A stretch of DNA of 64,000 bases from the NCBI RefSeq assembly GCF_010111755.1, contig NC_088953.1, forward strand, positions 186,001-250,000. Direction: 5' to 3'. The first letter of the stretch is position 1. Every line of letters begins with the position of its first letter. The position numbers were made by a program, and so were the translations under genes. Below the pieces are notes generated by a model. The model was given only the letters and a program-made list of their open reading frames with translations. It was not told where the DNA came from and ran no database searches. Positions 33,108 to 42,438 of this stretch are shown here, one piece after another. Source of the stretch: Nakaseomyces glabratus (Eukaryota; Ascomycota; Saccharomycetes; Saccharomycetales; Saccharomycetaceae).

Positions 33108-33815
33108 TCAAGATTTTTCAAGGGAAGCAAAGAACCTATTTCTTCTTGCAATTAAATCGTTAACCCATTCCTTAACTTCATCTGTCTTGACCCACTCTGC
33201 TGCTTGGAAAAAGGATTGGAAGTTTAACTTAGCCTTGTGCTGCTTTTCGTATTCAAAACATTGCACTAGTAGCTCATATTTATCGATATCCTTCACATAG
33301 CGAGCCTCTAGAGAAGTAATGTTCTCGTATGAGTACCACAGGCTCTTAATTTCCTCTGCTGCTTCTTCATTAAATGGCTTGATCAATGTCTCAGAGATAT
33401 AATTTATGGTCTCCATTTCTCTACGATGTTTCTCTTCTTTACCAATTGGATCAACAGGAGTAATATCGCCTACTAGAGATTCAGCCATGTCATGAATTAA
33501 TGCAATCTTAACACATTGGTCCTTGCTAACCTCTTTGTTCTTAATCAACATGGAGATAATCCCCATACGGTACATATGGTCAGCAATGCTTTCACACTTG
33601 GTCATACCGTGATCGAGCCATCCTGTTCTTCTCTGGACTTTCAATTGCTCCAGCACTTTCATGAAGGACAACATATAGTTAGGAGTGTCTTCCGCTAGCA
33701 TGTTCTTAACATCCTGTGGAATATAGTCCTCTGGTGCCCATATCTTGGTGCTCAACTTGATATCACCGTTAACAACTTCCTGGGACACAGTTCTGGTATT
33801 AGACATTTGACGCAT
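33108..33815 (-). CDS. YBR242W: HD-domain 5'-nucleotidase (YBR242W/YGL101W family)
   Basis: The start is taken at the first ATG, 33815, giving 235 residues. A second ATG at 33806 is equally plausible, and the frame upstream to 33842 lacks an ATG. The HD metal site is intact in this numbering: H80 in ADHMYRMG, H108-D109 in ALIHDMAES, E112 and D117 in VGDITP, then HRREMETI and a later VKDIDKYE. The family hydrolyses deoxyribonucleoside 5'-monophosphates (YfbR/HDDC2-like). S. cerevisiae has two ohnologues, and position between ALG7 and YBR241C identifies this one. A TATA-like TATATAAG on the minus strand lies at 33896-33903. Confidence 0.92.
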   Translation of the reverse strand: MRQMSNTRTVSQEVVNGDIKLSTKIWAPEDYIPQDVKNMLAEDTPNYMLSFMKVLEQLKVQRRTGWLDHGMTKCESIADHMYRMGIISMLIKNKEVSKDQCVKIALIHDMAESLVGDITPVDPIGKEEKHRREMETINYISETLIKPFNEEAAEEIKSLWYSYENITSLEARYVKDIDKYELLVQCFEYEKQHKAKLNFQSFFQAAEWVKTDEVKEWVNDLIARRNRFFASLEKS

Positions 33816-34721
33816 ATATTTCTGATTGGATCCTTCCAACACCTTTACCCATTTACACTACGAAACTCAAGAGCACAGATACAGAAACTCTTATACTTAT
33901 ATATCTACCCAAACCACCGAGCACTTGCTCAGTACTTCGTAGTTGCACAAATTTTATTCTTTATGCTTCTTGCACCATTTAATACCTCACAGTATCCAAC
34001 TCCCTGAAGGCCTACAAACGTTTCTATATCTTTACCCCCCAGTGCCACTAAGATATCTGGCTCAAAACCCGAAACACTGGCCAATACTGCTACGCGATGA
34101 GCTAATCCTTGGCTATTATGGTAATTTTCTGCAAATTGTTTGTTGTCACATTACCGCTTTAGGAAAAATCTTTAAAATCCGAAATAAAAACCAAAATATT
34201 GAAGAAATAATTTGGCAGAGACACATAGAAACACAGAAACTATTAGTAATAGTTCAGAAGATCATCCTGGAGGGTTAGCTTACATTTGAGCAGTTAATTC
34301 TGATCCCTTGAGAGAGATGGGAAAATGTGTCATACTTGGAACCAGCGTTCTCTGATCCGATACAAATGCCATTTGGGTGGGGAGAAAGGATCCTTGAAAT
34401 GCATATGCCAATTCGGGGCTAGGATGGTATTTGGCAATCTGGGCAACTGAATCAGCCGGTACCAAATGTAGTTTAAATCCGGGATTTATGCAGCTAGGGG
34501 AGTCATTATGATTATCTTGTATCCGTAGCAAGCTATTGACCACGCGGGTGGCCTTGTAAAGGGTGTCTTGCGATGAGCAGCAATTGATTCCGAGCAACAT
34601 GAGATAATGGGTGCCCTTTAACCAATGAAGGGTCATATCAAGATATACAGCACGTAGTATATACATCTACCTCCGTTTAAAAGGAATAATATCACAAAGT
34701 AGCCTGAGATATCCTGGCACC
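33816..34721. other. YBR242W / YBR241C divergent spacer
   Basis: Spacer of 906 bp with a TATA element for the HD-domain gene. Short frames on both strands (33943-34278, 34280-34666) have no domain and are not called. No tRNA seen. Confidence 0.5.
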
Positions 34722-36179
34722 ATGACAGCAACTGAGAGCTTAATGGGTAATACAAGGAGGAAAATCGAACTGACTTCCTCCTTGATACTGGCAGTGTTAG
34801 TGAGCTGCCTGGGAACTATCCAATTTGGTTACCACATTGCAGAACTTAATGCACCTCAGCAGTTTCTCACTTGTAGTGAGGTCAAATACCCACACGGTGA
34901 CCCTGATATCCCATATGATGAGACCCTATTTGGGAGGCACGGCCTGGTGCAATGCATCCCAATGACAACCGAACAATTTGGTGTTGTTACATCTGTGCTT
35001 AGCGTTGGTGGACTGATTGGTTCATATATTGCTGGTCAATTAGCAGCCAAGTATGGTAAGAAGAAGATTAGTCAAGGAACCGCATTCGTCTATTTTATTG
35101 GCTCTTTGATGCTAACTATGGCAAATGGCTACTGGACCATGATTTTTGGTCGTTTACTTGTAGGTATGGCCTCCGGAATATCTATTGTCGTCATCCCTGT
35201 CTACATAAATGAGATCACACCTGCTGAATATAAGGGCGCTATGGGTACAATGAACCAACTTTCTATCAACATTGGTATTCTTTTCACGCAGACTATAGCG
35301 TTGGTATTTACTAATTCTTATTATTGGAGATGGATTTTGCTGATAGGTACTGCAATTGCACTTGTGAATTTTGTAGCATGGTCTACAATTGATGAATCAC
35401 CCAAATGGCTTCTGAAAAGGGGACTCACCTCGGAGGCAGAAATGGTTGTTTATAAGTTACATGGTGGTACTTACCAAGACGCGAAGGATCAAATACAGAC
35501 GTGGCAGACTGATATGAACAGTCACCACGAACACGCTGACTTTGCTGGAAGAGAACCAACATTATGGGAGTTTGTAACCAGAGAAGAGTACAAGAAGCCG
35601 CGCAATGTCATATTCATGATACTGTGTGCACAGCAGTTCTGTGGTATCAACTCCATTATTTTCTATGGGGTTAAAGTCATAAGTAACTCACTACCGAATA
35701 GTGCAGTTCTTGTCAATTTTGGTATTTCGGTACTGAATGTATTGATGACATTTGTGGCATCGGTTATTATCGACTCGCTAGGTCGTAAACCGCTGTTGCT
35801 AAGTTCATCAGCGTTGATGGCAGGAACTTCATTCTTGATCAGTATTGGTATATCCAAGGACGTTCCAATACTGTTAGTGATTGCGGTATTTGCATATATT
35901 GCATCCTTTGCTATTGGTGTAGGACCTATTCCACTGATGATCATTAGTGAACTGACAACGCATGAGGCCGCCGCGAAGGCGCAAAGTTTTGGGACAATTT
36001 GCAACTGGCTTGCTACGTTCCTTGTTGGCTTCTTGTTCCCTTCATTCCATGAGGTAATGGGCGGAGCTGTGTATTGCATCTTTTCTATAGTTGCAATTGG
36101 CTTCGTGATCTACATCAAGTACAGAGTTCCGGAGACTAAGAACAAGACCAGCTACTCGGACGTATGGAGAGGGTATTAA
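34722..36179 (+). CDS. YBR241C: MFS sugar-porter-like membrane protein (YBR241C/Vps73 family)
   Basis: A protein of 485 residues (YBR241C has 488). Twelve hydrophobic segments with the sugar-porter signatures: GxLxGxxxxG-type start (IQFGYHIAELNAPQQ), GRLLVGMASGISIVVIPVY, NEITP, DESPKWLL, QQFCGINSIIFYG, DSLGRKPLLL and the PETKNKT ending. S. cerevisiae YBR241C is a vacuolar membrane protein of unknown substrate, and its ohnologue is Vps73. Position next to YBR242W favours YBR241C. In S. cerevisiae the thiamine regulator gene THI2 follows; here OM14 does. Confidence 0.93.
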   Translation: MTATESLMGNTRRKIELTSSLILAVLVSCLGTIQFGYHIAELNAPQQFLTCSEVKYPHGDPDIPYDETLFGRHGLVQCIPMTTEQFGVVTSVLSVGGLIGSYIAGQLAAKYGKKKISQGTAFVYFIGSLMLTMANGYWTMIFGRLLVGMASGISIVVIPVYINEITPAEYKGAMGTMNQLSINIGILFTQTIALVFTNSYYWRWILLIGTAIALVNFVAWSTIDESPKWLLKRGLTSEAEMVVYKLHGGTYQDAKDQIQTWQTDMNSHHEHADFAGREPTLWEFVTREEYKKPRNVIFMILCAQQFCGINSIIFYGVKVISNSLPNSAVLVNFGISVLNVLMTFVASVIIDSLGRKPLLLSSSALMAGTSFLISIGISKDVPILLVIAVFAYIASFAIGVGPIPLMIISELTTHEAAAKAQSFGTICNWLATFLVGFLFPSFHEVMGGAVYCIFSIVAIGFVIYIKYRVPETKNKTSYSDVWRGY

Positions 36180-36405
36180 GGACCTAGTTTCCATTTCTTA
36201 TTTTTTTTTTTCCATTGTGAATTATTAGTATTAGAGAATGAGATATTATATAAAATATATCCTATAATTATGACATAGTAGAAAACTAATATAACAATTT
36301 TGCTGAATTATACCTTGTATTTCAGTTTCCACAGAGAAGTGCTTTTGTTTTTTTCTATTAGATAGATGTAATAGTTTGTAACCTGATCGATCCCAGATCG
36401 ACAGA

Positions 36406-36741
36406 TTATTGCTTGTCAAACTTCTTGTAGTACTTCTGGGACAAGAAGCCATCCAAGGTCAGGATAGCAGCAGCGGCACCAGCAGTAGCCAGGATCTGTC
36501 CGTCGGACTTGCCCTGCAAGAACCTGTGCTCATACTTGGCGTAACTCTGCAACAAAGTCACCACCACCGATGAACCAAGGATAACGTTCACCAGAACGAC
36601 AGGGTTCTGCAACTCACGATACAACTTGACAGCAAGCGTCTGAGCCCTGGCAATGACGTAGTTGGTCTTTTCAACCGCACAAGATTTCAGTTGTTCGAAG
36701 GATAGACAGGAACACTTCTTCTCTTCGTTATGTTCAGACAT
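36406..36741 (-). CDS. OM14: Mitochondrial outer-membrane protein Om14
   Basis: A protein of 111 residues (S. cerevisiae Om14 has 134). The conserved middle ELQNPVVLVNVILGSSVV and the C-terminal LTLDGFLSQKYYKKFDK match Om14. Two or three hydrophobic stretches (about 47-65, 83-100) fit the three-span outer-membrane topology. Om14 is the receptor for the ribosome-associated NAC complex at mitochondria. The reading frame is uninterrupted from an ATG at 36741, whereas the S. cerevisiae gene carries an intron. A CCAAT box lies about 155 bp upstream. Gene order here (after YBR241C) skips about ten S. cerevisiae genes. Confidence 0.88.
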   Translation of the reverse strand: MSEHNEEKKCSCLSFEQLKSCAVEKTNYVIARAQTLAVKLYRELQNPVVLVNVILGSSVVVTLLQSYAKYEHRFLQGKSDGQILATAGAAAAILTLDGFLSQKYYKKFDKQ

Positions 36742-37192
36742 TGTAGTTTAAGTTCTGTAGGTGCTAGAGTATCAAAAACTAGAGCGTTTGGAGAGCGGGG
36801 CCCATCGCAAGGAGACCTCAAAATGAATTACATTGCTGCATATTTATACATTGATGGGCAACAATCGGTGCCAGTGGTGGTCTCCCCCCATCCAATCAGA
36901 GATGACGTTAGTTCCCCCGATTTCAATTTGCATAATGCTGGACCACAGCGATGATCCCTTCCGGTCCAATCCCAGATGGTGTCCTGAAAGGACAAAGAAG
37001 GGACTTTGGAAGGGTCACTTTGACTCCCCTAAATAAAAAGTGCTTTTACCCGGATTTCTGTTCCATCCTGGTGCTAATAGAGACAATGGGATGAACTACC
37101 TGGTATTTTGGCATCCGATGGGTACTCTTTCAGATGTTGCCTTTCTATGGTTTATATCTTATACTTATCTAGAATATTTAAATTGTGGTACA
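36742..37192. other. OM14 promoter and 3' region of the NT-C2 gene
   Basis: Spacer of 451 bp with CCAATCA at 36892-36898 (reverse TGATTGG, a Hap2/3/4/5-type box that suits a mitochondrial gene) and a Reb1 consensus TTACCCGG at 37046-37053. The U2 snRNA gene, near OM14 in S. cerevisiae, was looked for by its 5' sequence and not found. Confidence 0.55.
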
Positions 37193-38665
37193 TTAGAACA
37201 CCGGCTGTTTTATGGTCCAGCTTCTTGCTTCCTTCATGCCTTCGATGATATAGTTCTCTGGAGAGCCACCTTTCTCATCTTCTGTGTCATCGTTGCGCAG
37301 TCTTTCCCTCTGTGCCTGTGATAGCTTGCTCCACTCGCGTTTCTTCTCCATGAACTCCCGCGTGTCCATGTTGTTGAAGCCCTTTAAGTCCTTCTCCGAC
37401 ATTTTCTCGCATGTCCGCCCGTCTTTACTGTGGTATGCAGTCTTCGTGCTGCTCTCTGGCCTAGAGACGTTGCGCTTGGCGTAGTACTCCTCTTCCATCT
37501 CGTTGATCTTCAGGGCCTCGATGTCTATCAGGTTTACACCCTTCTCGTTTCTTGCCCACCCGGAACCGCCGTTCAGTATATCGTCCACACATTCACGAGG
37601 AGTAAACTCGCCAGGTCTGGGGTCCCAAGGCAGCTGGAAGGTCTTCTGGTAAAGAGTATCCACTAGTGGGCTCATTGCTGCTGAGATCGTGTTCGTAAAA
37701 CGCGTGCGTTGTGTGGAGGATGACATGCTTGTGCCTACACCACTCGTCCCAGTGCCCGAATTGGAAAACAGCGTGCTTGGGATAGGAGACGATGTCGGAG
37801 ATCCCCTCTCCGAACCGCCGTCCAGTATACCTGTGAGTTCACCTCTGAAGCTTGTTGAAAGTTGGCCCGATGTGAAGGCGTTGGGGACAATGAAGTCTTG
37901 GTAGCTGCCTCTAGTCAATTTCATCTTCAGTGTCATATTTAGAATCGAGTTAACCTTGGAGTCATTCAGTAGGAACCTGTTGGAGATAGGTGACTCGTCC
38001 TCCTTGATGTACTCGGTTATATTTATCTTTACTGTACCGAGCAGAACTTTACCAGAAGTCCTCTGCGTGTAATTGCTATTGCAGTTAGCGCCATTAGTGA
38101 CAGAGGAAAAGCTTGGATGCATCCTCAGTGTATGAATGTTGGTATCTAAACTAAACCGTTTCAAGTCAAAAGCATTAGCGACATTATTGGCCTGGTTGTC
38201 TATGGCGTTCTTCACACCAGCAATGGGACTGTCCCTACCAGAGTCTGTGTTGCCGCTCCCGCTCCGGCTTCTTCTTCCGTTATCGTCTCTTTTAACCGAC
38301 GACATGGCACCTGGCTTGTTGTCGGTAAACTCAAAGTACACCTCCAGGTAGAGTAACTTGGGCACGAACTTCCTGTACTTGTCGAGGTGTAGCTTTACAT
38401 GCATTGGCTTCTCAAGCTTATAATTCCACTGAGCTCTGTGTCTTTTCACGGAGACTTTGTTAGTGATACCGCGGTGCACATTCGAAACACTAACAGACTC
38501 ACCGGAGGCACCAGTGACAGTGGTATCCGAAGTGCCCGTGCCGTCTTTCAAGTTCCATTTAACATAGCACACACCTCCTGACTGCGGCACGTTGACCAGC
38601 TCTTTGATCTGAAACTCCAGCAAAAACTTGGGCCTCTTATCCTTCCCGCTCTTCCCAATCGCCAT
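37193..38665 (-). CDS. YBL086C: NT-C2 domain protein (YBL086C-like)
   Basis: A protein of 490 residues. The N-terminal about 1-125 is an NT-type C2 domain (EEIG1/EHBP1 class), starting KRPKFLLEFQIKELVNVP and containing YVKWNL and VHRG...VKRHRAQWNY, with a strand LYLEVYFEF near 100-115. The rest is Ser/Asn-rich, with a second conserved piece SGKVLLGTVKINITEY near 200 and a C-terminal GWARNEKGVNLIDIEALKI and acidic end. NT-C2 domains bind membranes, and the S. cerevisiae protein (466 residues) is uncharacterised. Assignment rests on the domain plus proximity to BOI1, its S. cerevisiae neighbour. Here two inserted genes separate them. Confidence 0.82.
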   Translation of the reverse strand: MAIGKSGKDKRPKFLLEFQIKELVNVPQSGGVCYVKWNLKDGTGTSDTTVTGASGESVSVSNVHRGITNKVSVKRHRAQWNYKLEKPMHVKLHLDKYRKFVPKLLYLEVYFEFTDNKPGAMSSVKRDDNGRRSRSGSGNTDSGRDSPIAGVKNAIDNQANNVANAFDLKRFSLDTNIHTLRMHPSFSSVTNGANCNSNYTQRTSGKVLLGTVKINITEYIKEDESPISNRFLLNDSKVNSILNMTLKMKLTRGSYQDFIVPNAFTSGQLSTSFRGELTGILDGGSERGSPTSSPIPSTLFSNSGTGTSGVGTSMSSSTQRTRFTNTISAAMSPLVDTLYQKTFQLPWDPRPGEFTPRECVDDILNGGSGWARNEKGVNLIDIEALKINEMEEEYYAKRNVSRPESSTKTAYHSKDGRTCEKMSEKDLKGFNNMDTREFMEKKREWSKLSQAQRERLRNDDTEDEKGGSPENYIIEGMKEARSWTIKQPVF

Positions 38666-39154
38666 CCTTACGCTGGTTTGTAGTTGTTTTAACTTGGTGT
38701 AGTAAGAAAGCTTAATGAGTTGTAATTATAGCTCATCCATGTATGGGCAGGCTTTTTCAAGTTTTAGGCAAAGAGTGGGCCAATAGGGGATGTCAGATTG
38801 AACGTATTTCATCATGTGATATGTGATATAGTGTTTTCATGTCTAGTGGGAAGCTGGCCTTCATGAAGGCATAGACATACTTGAGTTACTGTTCAAGTTA
38901 ACGTACTCTTTTTTACAGACTATAATTTGATAGACTTCAATTCAAGGACTACTGTCAATTTGGTCCCATACAAGTACCTTTAATGCATATCATGGCAGCC
39001 CCTGTCTACCCTCCATGCTTGGCACTACAGTTCTTATTTATACTATTCTAATACATGTATGAATGATTTGTCAACGCCAAGTAGCAAAGATACTCCGCTG
39101 GTTAGCTATTTCTTATCTGCATTGCATCAAGTATCTGATCTCGTTCGAATGTCA
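38666..39154. other. Spacer between the NT-C2 gene and the duplicated island
   Basis: Region of 489 bp acting as promoter of the NT-C2 gene and as 3' region of the first paralogue. It contains a CATGTGAT (38813) without other centromere elements. No gene seen. Confidence 0.5.
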
Positions 39155-40099
39155 CTAGTATTTTGCTTGACGGATCATAATCAGGATAATTTCTATCACA
39201 CATATCGCAGTCCAGTAGAGGTTGTAAAGAAATAGGACGGTTACGTCAGGGTTGAACAATTCCAAGAATATAAGCAATCGTGTAAGCGCAGTAATAACAG
39301 TGTACTTTACACATTTACACCACAGTACTAACTCAGGTGGACGCTTTAAGTATGGACGGAACTCCGCATTCGAATCATTAGCTTCCAAGTCACTGTTGTC
39401 TTTGGCTTGTTGTAAAGACATGACGCGTACATCTCTTAAGTAGTTATTGAACGAATTTATCATTGATATTCCAAGAGTGTAGTAAATAAAGAATACATCG
39501 ACCTTGGACATCTCAAAAGCATAGCAAAATGTAACCAAAACCATCAAGGCTGCCTCCGCTATCCACCTTACTATTGTATGTCGCTTGCATATGTGCAGGT
39601 AATTATGGTATGTATTGGTATAACTTTGCACAAATACCTTGAACATATACGCAAAGCAAGACATGCCATGAAAGTATAAATCAAAAGTCGGGAGCAATGG
39701 TACAATTGGATATATGAGTAACCCCCAAAATATGTAAAATGCAGTGGTTCTGATACAATAGTACCATAATCTGAACTCAGCTGGCCTCTTCGTGAATGAA
39801 TGGAGATCATCAGGTTTATCGCCGACGTCCAGCTTCCCTTCATCTTGTTGTAAGTAAACATCAAGTTTATGTGCAACAAATCGGGATGAAGGAAACAGCA
39901 CATACATAGAAAATGCGGCATAAACATCGAAGTCAAATGAAACATTCACGACACGATTAATAAATTTTATAAACAACAACACCAAGCTTAGCTCTGCCAC
40001 CCATCTCAATTTGGTATATGCTGTACACTTGTCCAAGCATAATTGGTATAAATTTTTATACTTTTGGACAAGTGTAGCGCCCGGCTTCAAAGACAACAT
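39155..40099 (-). CDS. Unrecognised multi-spanning membrane protein, paralogue A
   Basis: I do not recognise this 314-residue protein. It has about six to eight hydrophobic segments and no signal peptide. It is an internal duplication. Repeat 1 (about 27-157) and repeat 2 (about 174-308) share landmarks in the same order: a KLRW/IVRW motif (RW at 32 and 178), LQQ (83 and 229, both 51 residues after RW), and RPAEFRLWYYC (105-115) versus RPPELVLWCKC (253-263), then a hydrophobic helix. A charged linker follows each LQQ. A paralogue lies immediately to the right (41422-42438). Both are transcribed leftward from near-identical 802-bp upstream regions. No counterpart is known to me between YBL086C and BOI1 in S. 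cerevisiae. Function unknown; a membrane role is the only inference. Confidence 0.8.
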   Translation of the reverse strand: MLSLKPGATLVQKYKNLYQLCLDKCTAYTKLRWVAELSLVLLFIKFINRVVNVSFDFDVYAAFSMYVLFPSSRFVAHKLDVYLQQDEGKLDVGDKPDDLHSFTKRPAEFRLWYYCIRTTAFYIFWGLLIYPIVPLLPTFDLYFHGMSCFAYMFKVFVQSYTNTYHNYLHICKRHTIVRWIAEAALMVLVTFCYAFEMSKVDVFFIYYTLGISMINSFNNYLRDVRVMSLQQAKDNSDLEANDSNAEFRPYLKRPPELVLWCKCVKYTVITALTRLLIFLELFNPDVTVLFLYNLYWTAICVIEIILIMIRQAKY

Positions 40100-40901
40100 T
40101 TCAGCAGGTTCAATCTTGTAATCCTCCAGTGTACAGCCAATCCGCCATCCCTTCAGTACTCGGCTGATCTGAAACCGCCATATTTAAACTTATACTACAG
40201 AATAGTCTGGCTTACAAGTGCAGTACTCAGAAGTAACTCCAGCATTGCCCAAGAGAATGGAGGTTTGTGAAGTTTATAGGCATGCCTAACACTATAGCGT
40301 ACATGGTGATTTTATGATTCAGTGCGTATACTCCGATTCAGTGATTATACTCCACCAAATCTGCATGCACTTACTGAAGCTCCTCACGAGGTACCAGTTT
40401 ATAAGTATTTAACGGAATATGTTGGGCTTGTATTGTAGTGTTAGTTCCTGCATTTGTTGTTGTCAATTCTGCACATTCTAGTCAGACAGAATCTTTCGTA
40501 TCATAATTCTGCCAACAGCATCTCATATCAAGTTCTGCTATCAAAAAATAACATCAACCTCTTTCTCTATGAATAAGTTTCACGTCCCATGGTCTATTTC
40601 AGTTCGTGGTATTATGCCCAGTCAGTACACTGTGTCCTAATTTCACTATATCGCTTCTATTTCAGGTGCGCATACTTCTCACCTGGCGATACGAAATCTA
40701 GTGCTTCTCATCTGGTTTTGATTCTATCGTTTCAAGTACATCTATTTTGTTATTATCACTAGGTGTTACTTGTTGCTAGCGTATGTGTAATTGGTGCCAT
40801 GTGTACGTTATGGCACGGTGTTAGCTCCGGTGTTATAGAGGTCTTTGTGTAACATAGAACGGTACCATATGACTTTTCGTAGATAGTAGCTCTAAGGCGT
40901 C
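40100..40901. repeat. 802-bp upstream repeat, left copy
   Basis: Matches 42439-43240 over 802 bp with no insertions or deletions and, by my base-by-base comparison, six substitutions (near 40104, 40312, 40498, 40657, 40881 and 40898), about 99% identity. It starts at the ATG of paralogue A and ends exactly where the candidate LTR begins. It presumably contains the promoter of paralogue A. The short antisense frame at its start is conserved only because the DNA is. Confidence 0.92.
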
Positions 40902-41311
40902 TGTTGAGATAAACTCGAAACTACTTATTATTCTAAACGAAGATGGTCATATGATCATACTGTGCCACGAATATGGCACAAGGCTGTAGCATACCGCTCA
41001 TACTGGTAATGAGGATAGCCTATCAAAGACAAGATAAATAAGATAAAATATAACTAGGCTGATAACTGACTATGATCATATTACAGGTGAAAAGAATGTT
41101 CACCTGAAACACTACTGATCAGAAAAGAAATCGAGTTAGGGCTTATTAGAACAACTTTGTCTATTAAAGATAAAAGGTATAAAAGGAGTCCTTATCTCCA
41201 TTAGTCTATGAAATTAAACCTAAGTTCTAGTATCTTATCTGTATAATGAAAATGGATAACCAGTATAATTTGTATAATATACCCTTTAGAGTTTTGAATT
41301 AATATCTTATC
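40902..41311 (+). mobile_element. Candidate solo LTR of a Ty-like retrotransposon
   Basis: The segment begins TGTTGAGATAAACTC and ends near ttatca, so it has TG...CA ends and about 410 bp, a normal LTR size. It is AT-rich with a strong TATA region (tataaaagg near 41177-41185) in the last third, as in Ty LTRs. It is absent from the other copy of the island: homology between copies stops precisely at its first base. An open frame starting MSSKYHW follows directly (41315) and might be the first codons of a Gag. I found no matching target-site duplication (GCGTC precedes it) and no tRNA primer-binding site, so the assignment is tentative. Confidence 0.4.
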
Positions 41312-41421
41312 ATTATGTCTTCTAAGTATCACTGGACACAAGAACTAACTAATCCACAAGATCGTTTTAGACTATATCAACAACAGTACAGTAACAGTAC
41401 TTTCATAACTATAGAATTCAA

Positions 41422-42438
41422 CTACATGCAAGGAGGGCACTTCAAAACGCCATCCAAGGCCATTGTATCTTGTAACCATCGCATCTCATTCACATACCGA
41501 TGCTGGTATGTACCGTAGCTGTTCATAAGCAGGACAGCTTTTATCACACATATTACAGTCCAATATACGTCGTAAAAGAATATGAAAACAACGATATCTT
41601 CTTGATCATACCTGACTTCAAACAATGATAGAACTAGAAACCACACAGTGTGCTTGATGCAAATGCACCACAGTATAAACTCGGGTGAATTCCTTAGATA
41701 TGGACGGAATTCCATGGACGCTTCATTCGCTTCCTGACTGTTGTCTTTGGGTTGTTGTGAATATATATCGTGCATTCTTGTCAGACACATAATGAACGCA
41801 TCCAAAATGGAGATTCCAAGTGCATAGTAACACAGTTCCCATGCGTAATGACACCTATAAAGAAATAAAACAAAGGACAACAAGCCTATCCCTGATATCC
41901 ACCTCGCCATGGTATGTCGCTTGCATACGTCCAAGTAAAATTGGTGTGTTGGGTTTTCACTCCGCAAAAATACCTTAAACACATAAGCCAAGCAATATGT
42001 GCTGTGTAAAACAAACGCGAGAGGCCAGAATAATGGCCTACATTGAGATACGAGTAATTCCCAGAGTATGTAATATACAGTGGTTCTGATACAATAGTGC
42101 CAGAATTTGAACTCAGATGGCCTACTCAAAATTGGATGGAAAACATCAGGCTTCTCGCCGACGTCCAAATATTCATTATATTGTTGTAAAACCTTATCAT
42201 TTACAAATCCATATGTGCACCCCGATAAAAAACAATATAGGTCGTCAAACCATTTACCATCATAAACGTAACAATCCGGCAAAGGCTTAAAACGGCTTAA
42301 AAACAGCACTACCAAGCTTAGCTCTACCACCCATCTCAATTTGGTATATGCTGTACTCTTGGCCAAGCATAATCGGTATAATTTTTTATACTTGTGGTCA
42401 TTGTGGTCAAGTGTAGCGTCTGGCTTCGAAGACAACAT
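41422..42438 (-). CDS. Unrecognised multi-spanning membrane protein, paralogue B
   Basis: A 338-residue paralogue of the protein at 39155-40099; roughly half of the residues are the same by eye. It has the same two-repeat design: RW at 35 and 179, LQQ/SQQ at 84 and 227, RPSEFKFWHYC at 106-116 and NSPEFILWCIC at 250-260. The N-terminus has an in-frame 9-bp duplication (DHNDHK) absent from paralogue A. The C-terminus runs about 30 residues past the end of paralogue A (from about 306), with a Cys-containing end KCPPCM. That tail is encoded next to the candidate LTR and may have been acquired when the original stop was lost. No known family was recognised and no function is assigned. Confidence 0.8.
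   Translation of the reverse strand: MLSSKPDATLDHNDHKYKKLYRLCLAKSTAYTKLRWVVELSLVVLFLSRFKPLPDCYVYDGKWFDDLYCFLSGCTYGFVNDKVLQQYNEYLDVGEKPDVFHPILSRPSEFKFWHYCIRTTVYYILWELLVSQCRPLFWPLAFVLHSTYCLAYVFKVFLRSENPTHQFYLDVCKRHTMARWISGIGLLSFVLFLYRCHYAWELCYYALGISILDAFIMCLTRMHDIYSQQPKDNSQEANEASMEFRPYLRNSPEFILWCICIKHTVWFLVLSLFEVRYDQEDIVVFIFFYDVYWTVICVIKAVLLMNSYGTYQHRYVNEMRWLQDTMALDGVLKCPPCM

Noticed and set aside
36742..37192. U2 snRNA gene near OM14
   Set aside because: U2 is near OM14 in S. cerevisiae, but its conserved 5' sequence is not present here on either strand.
40064..40270. Short open frame conserved in both island copies (also 42394-42609)
   Set aside because: It is antisense to the N-terminus and upstream region of the membrane proteins, and is conserved only because the DNA repeat is nearly identical.
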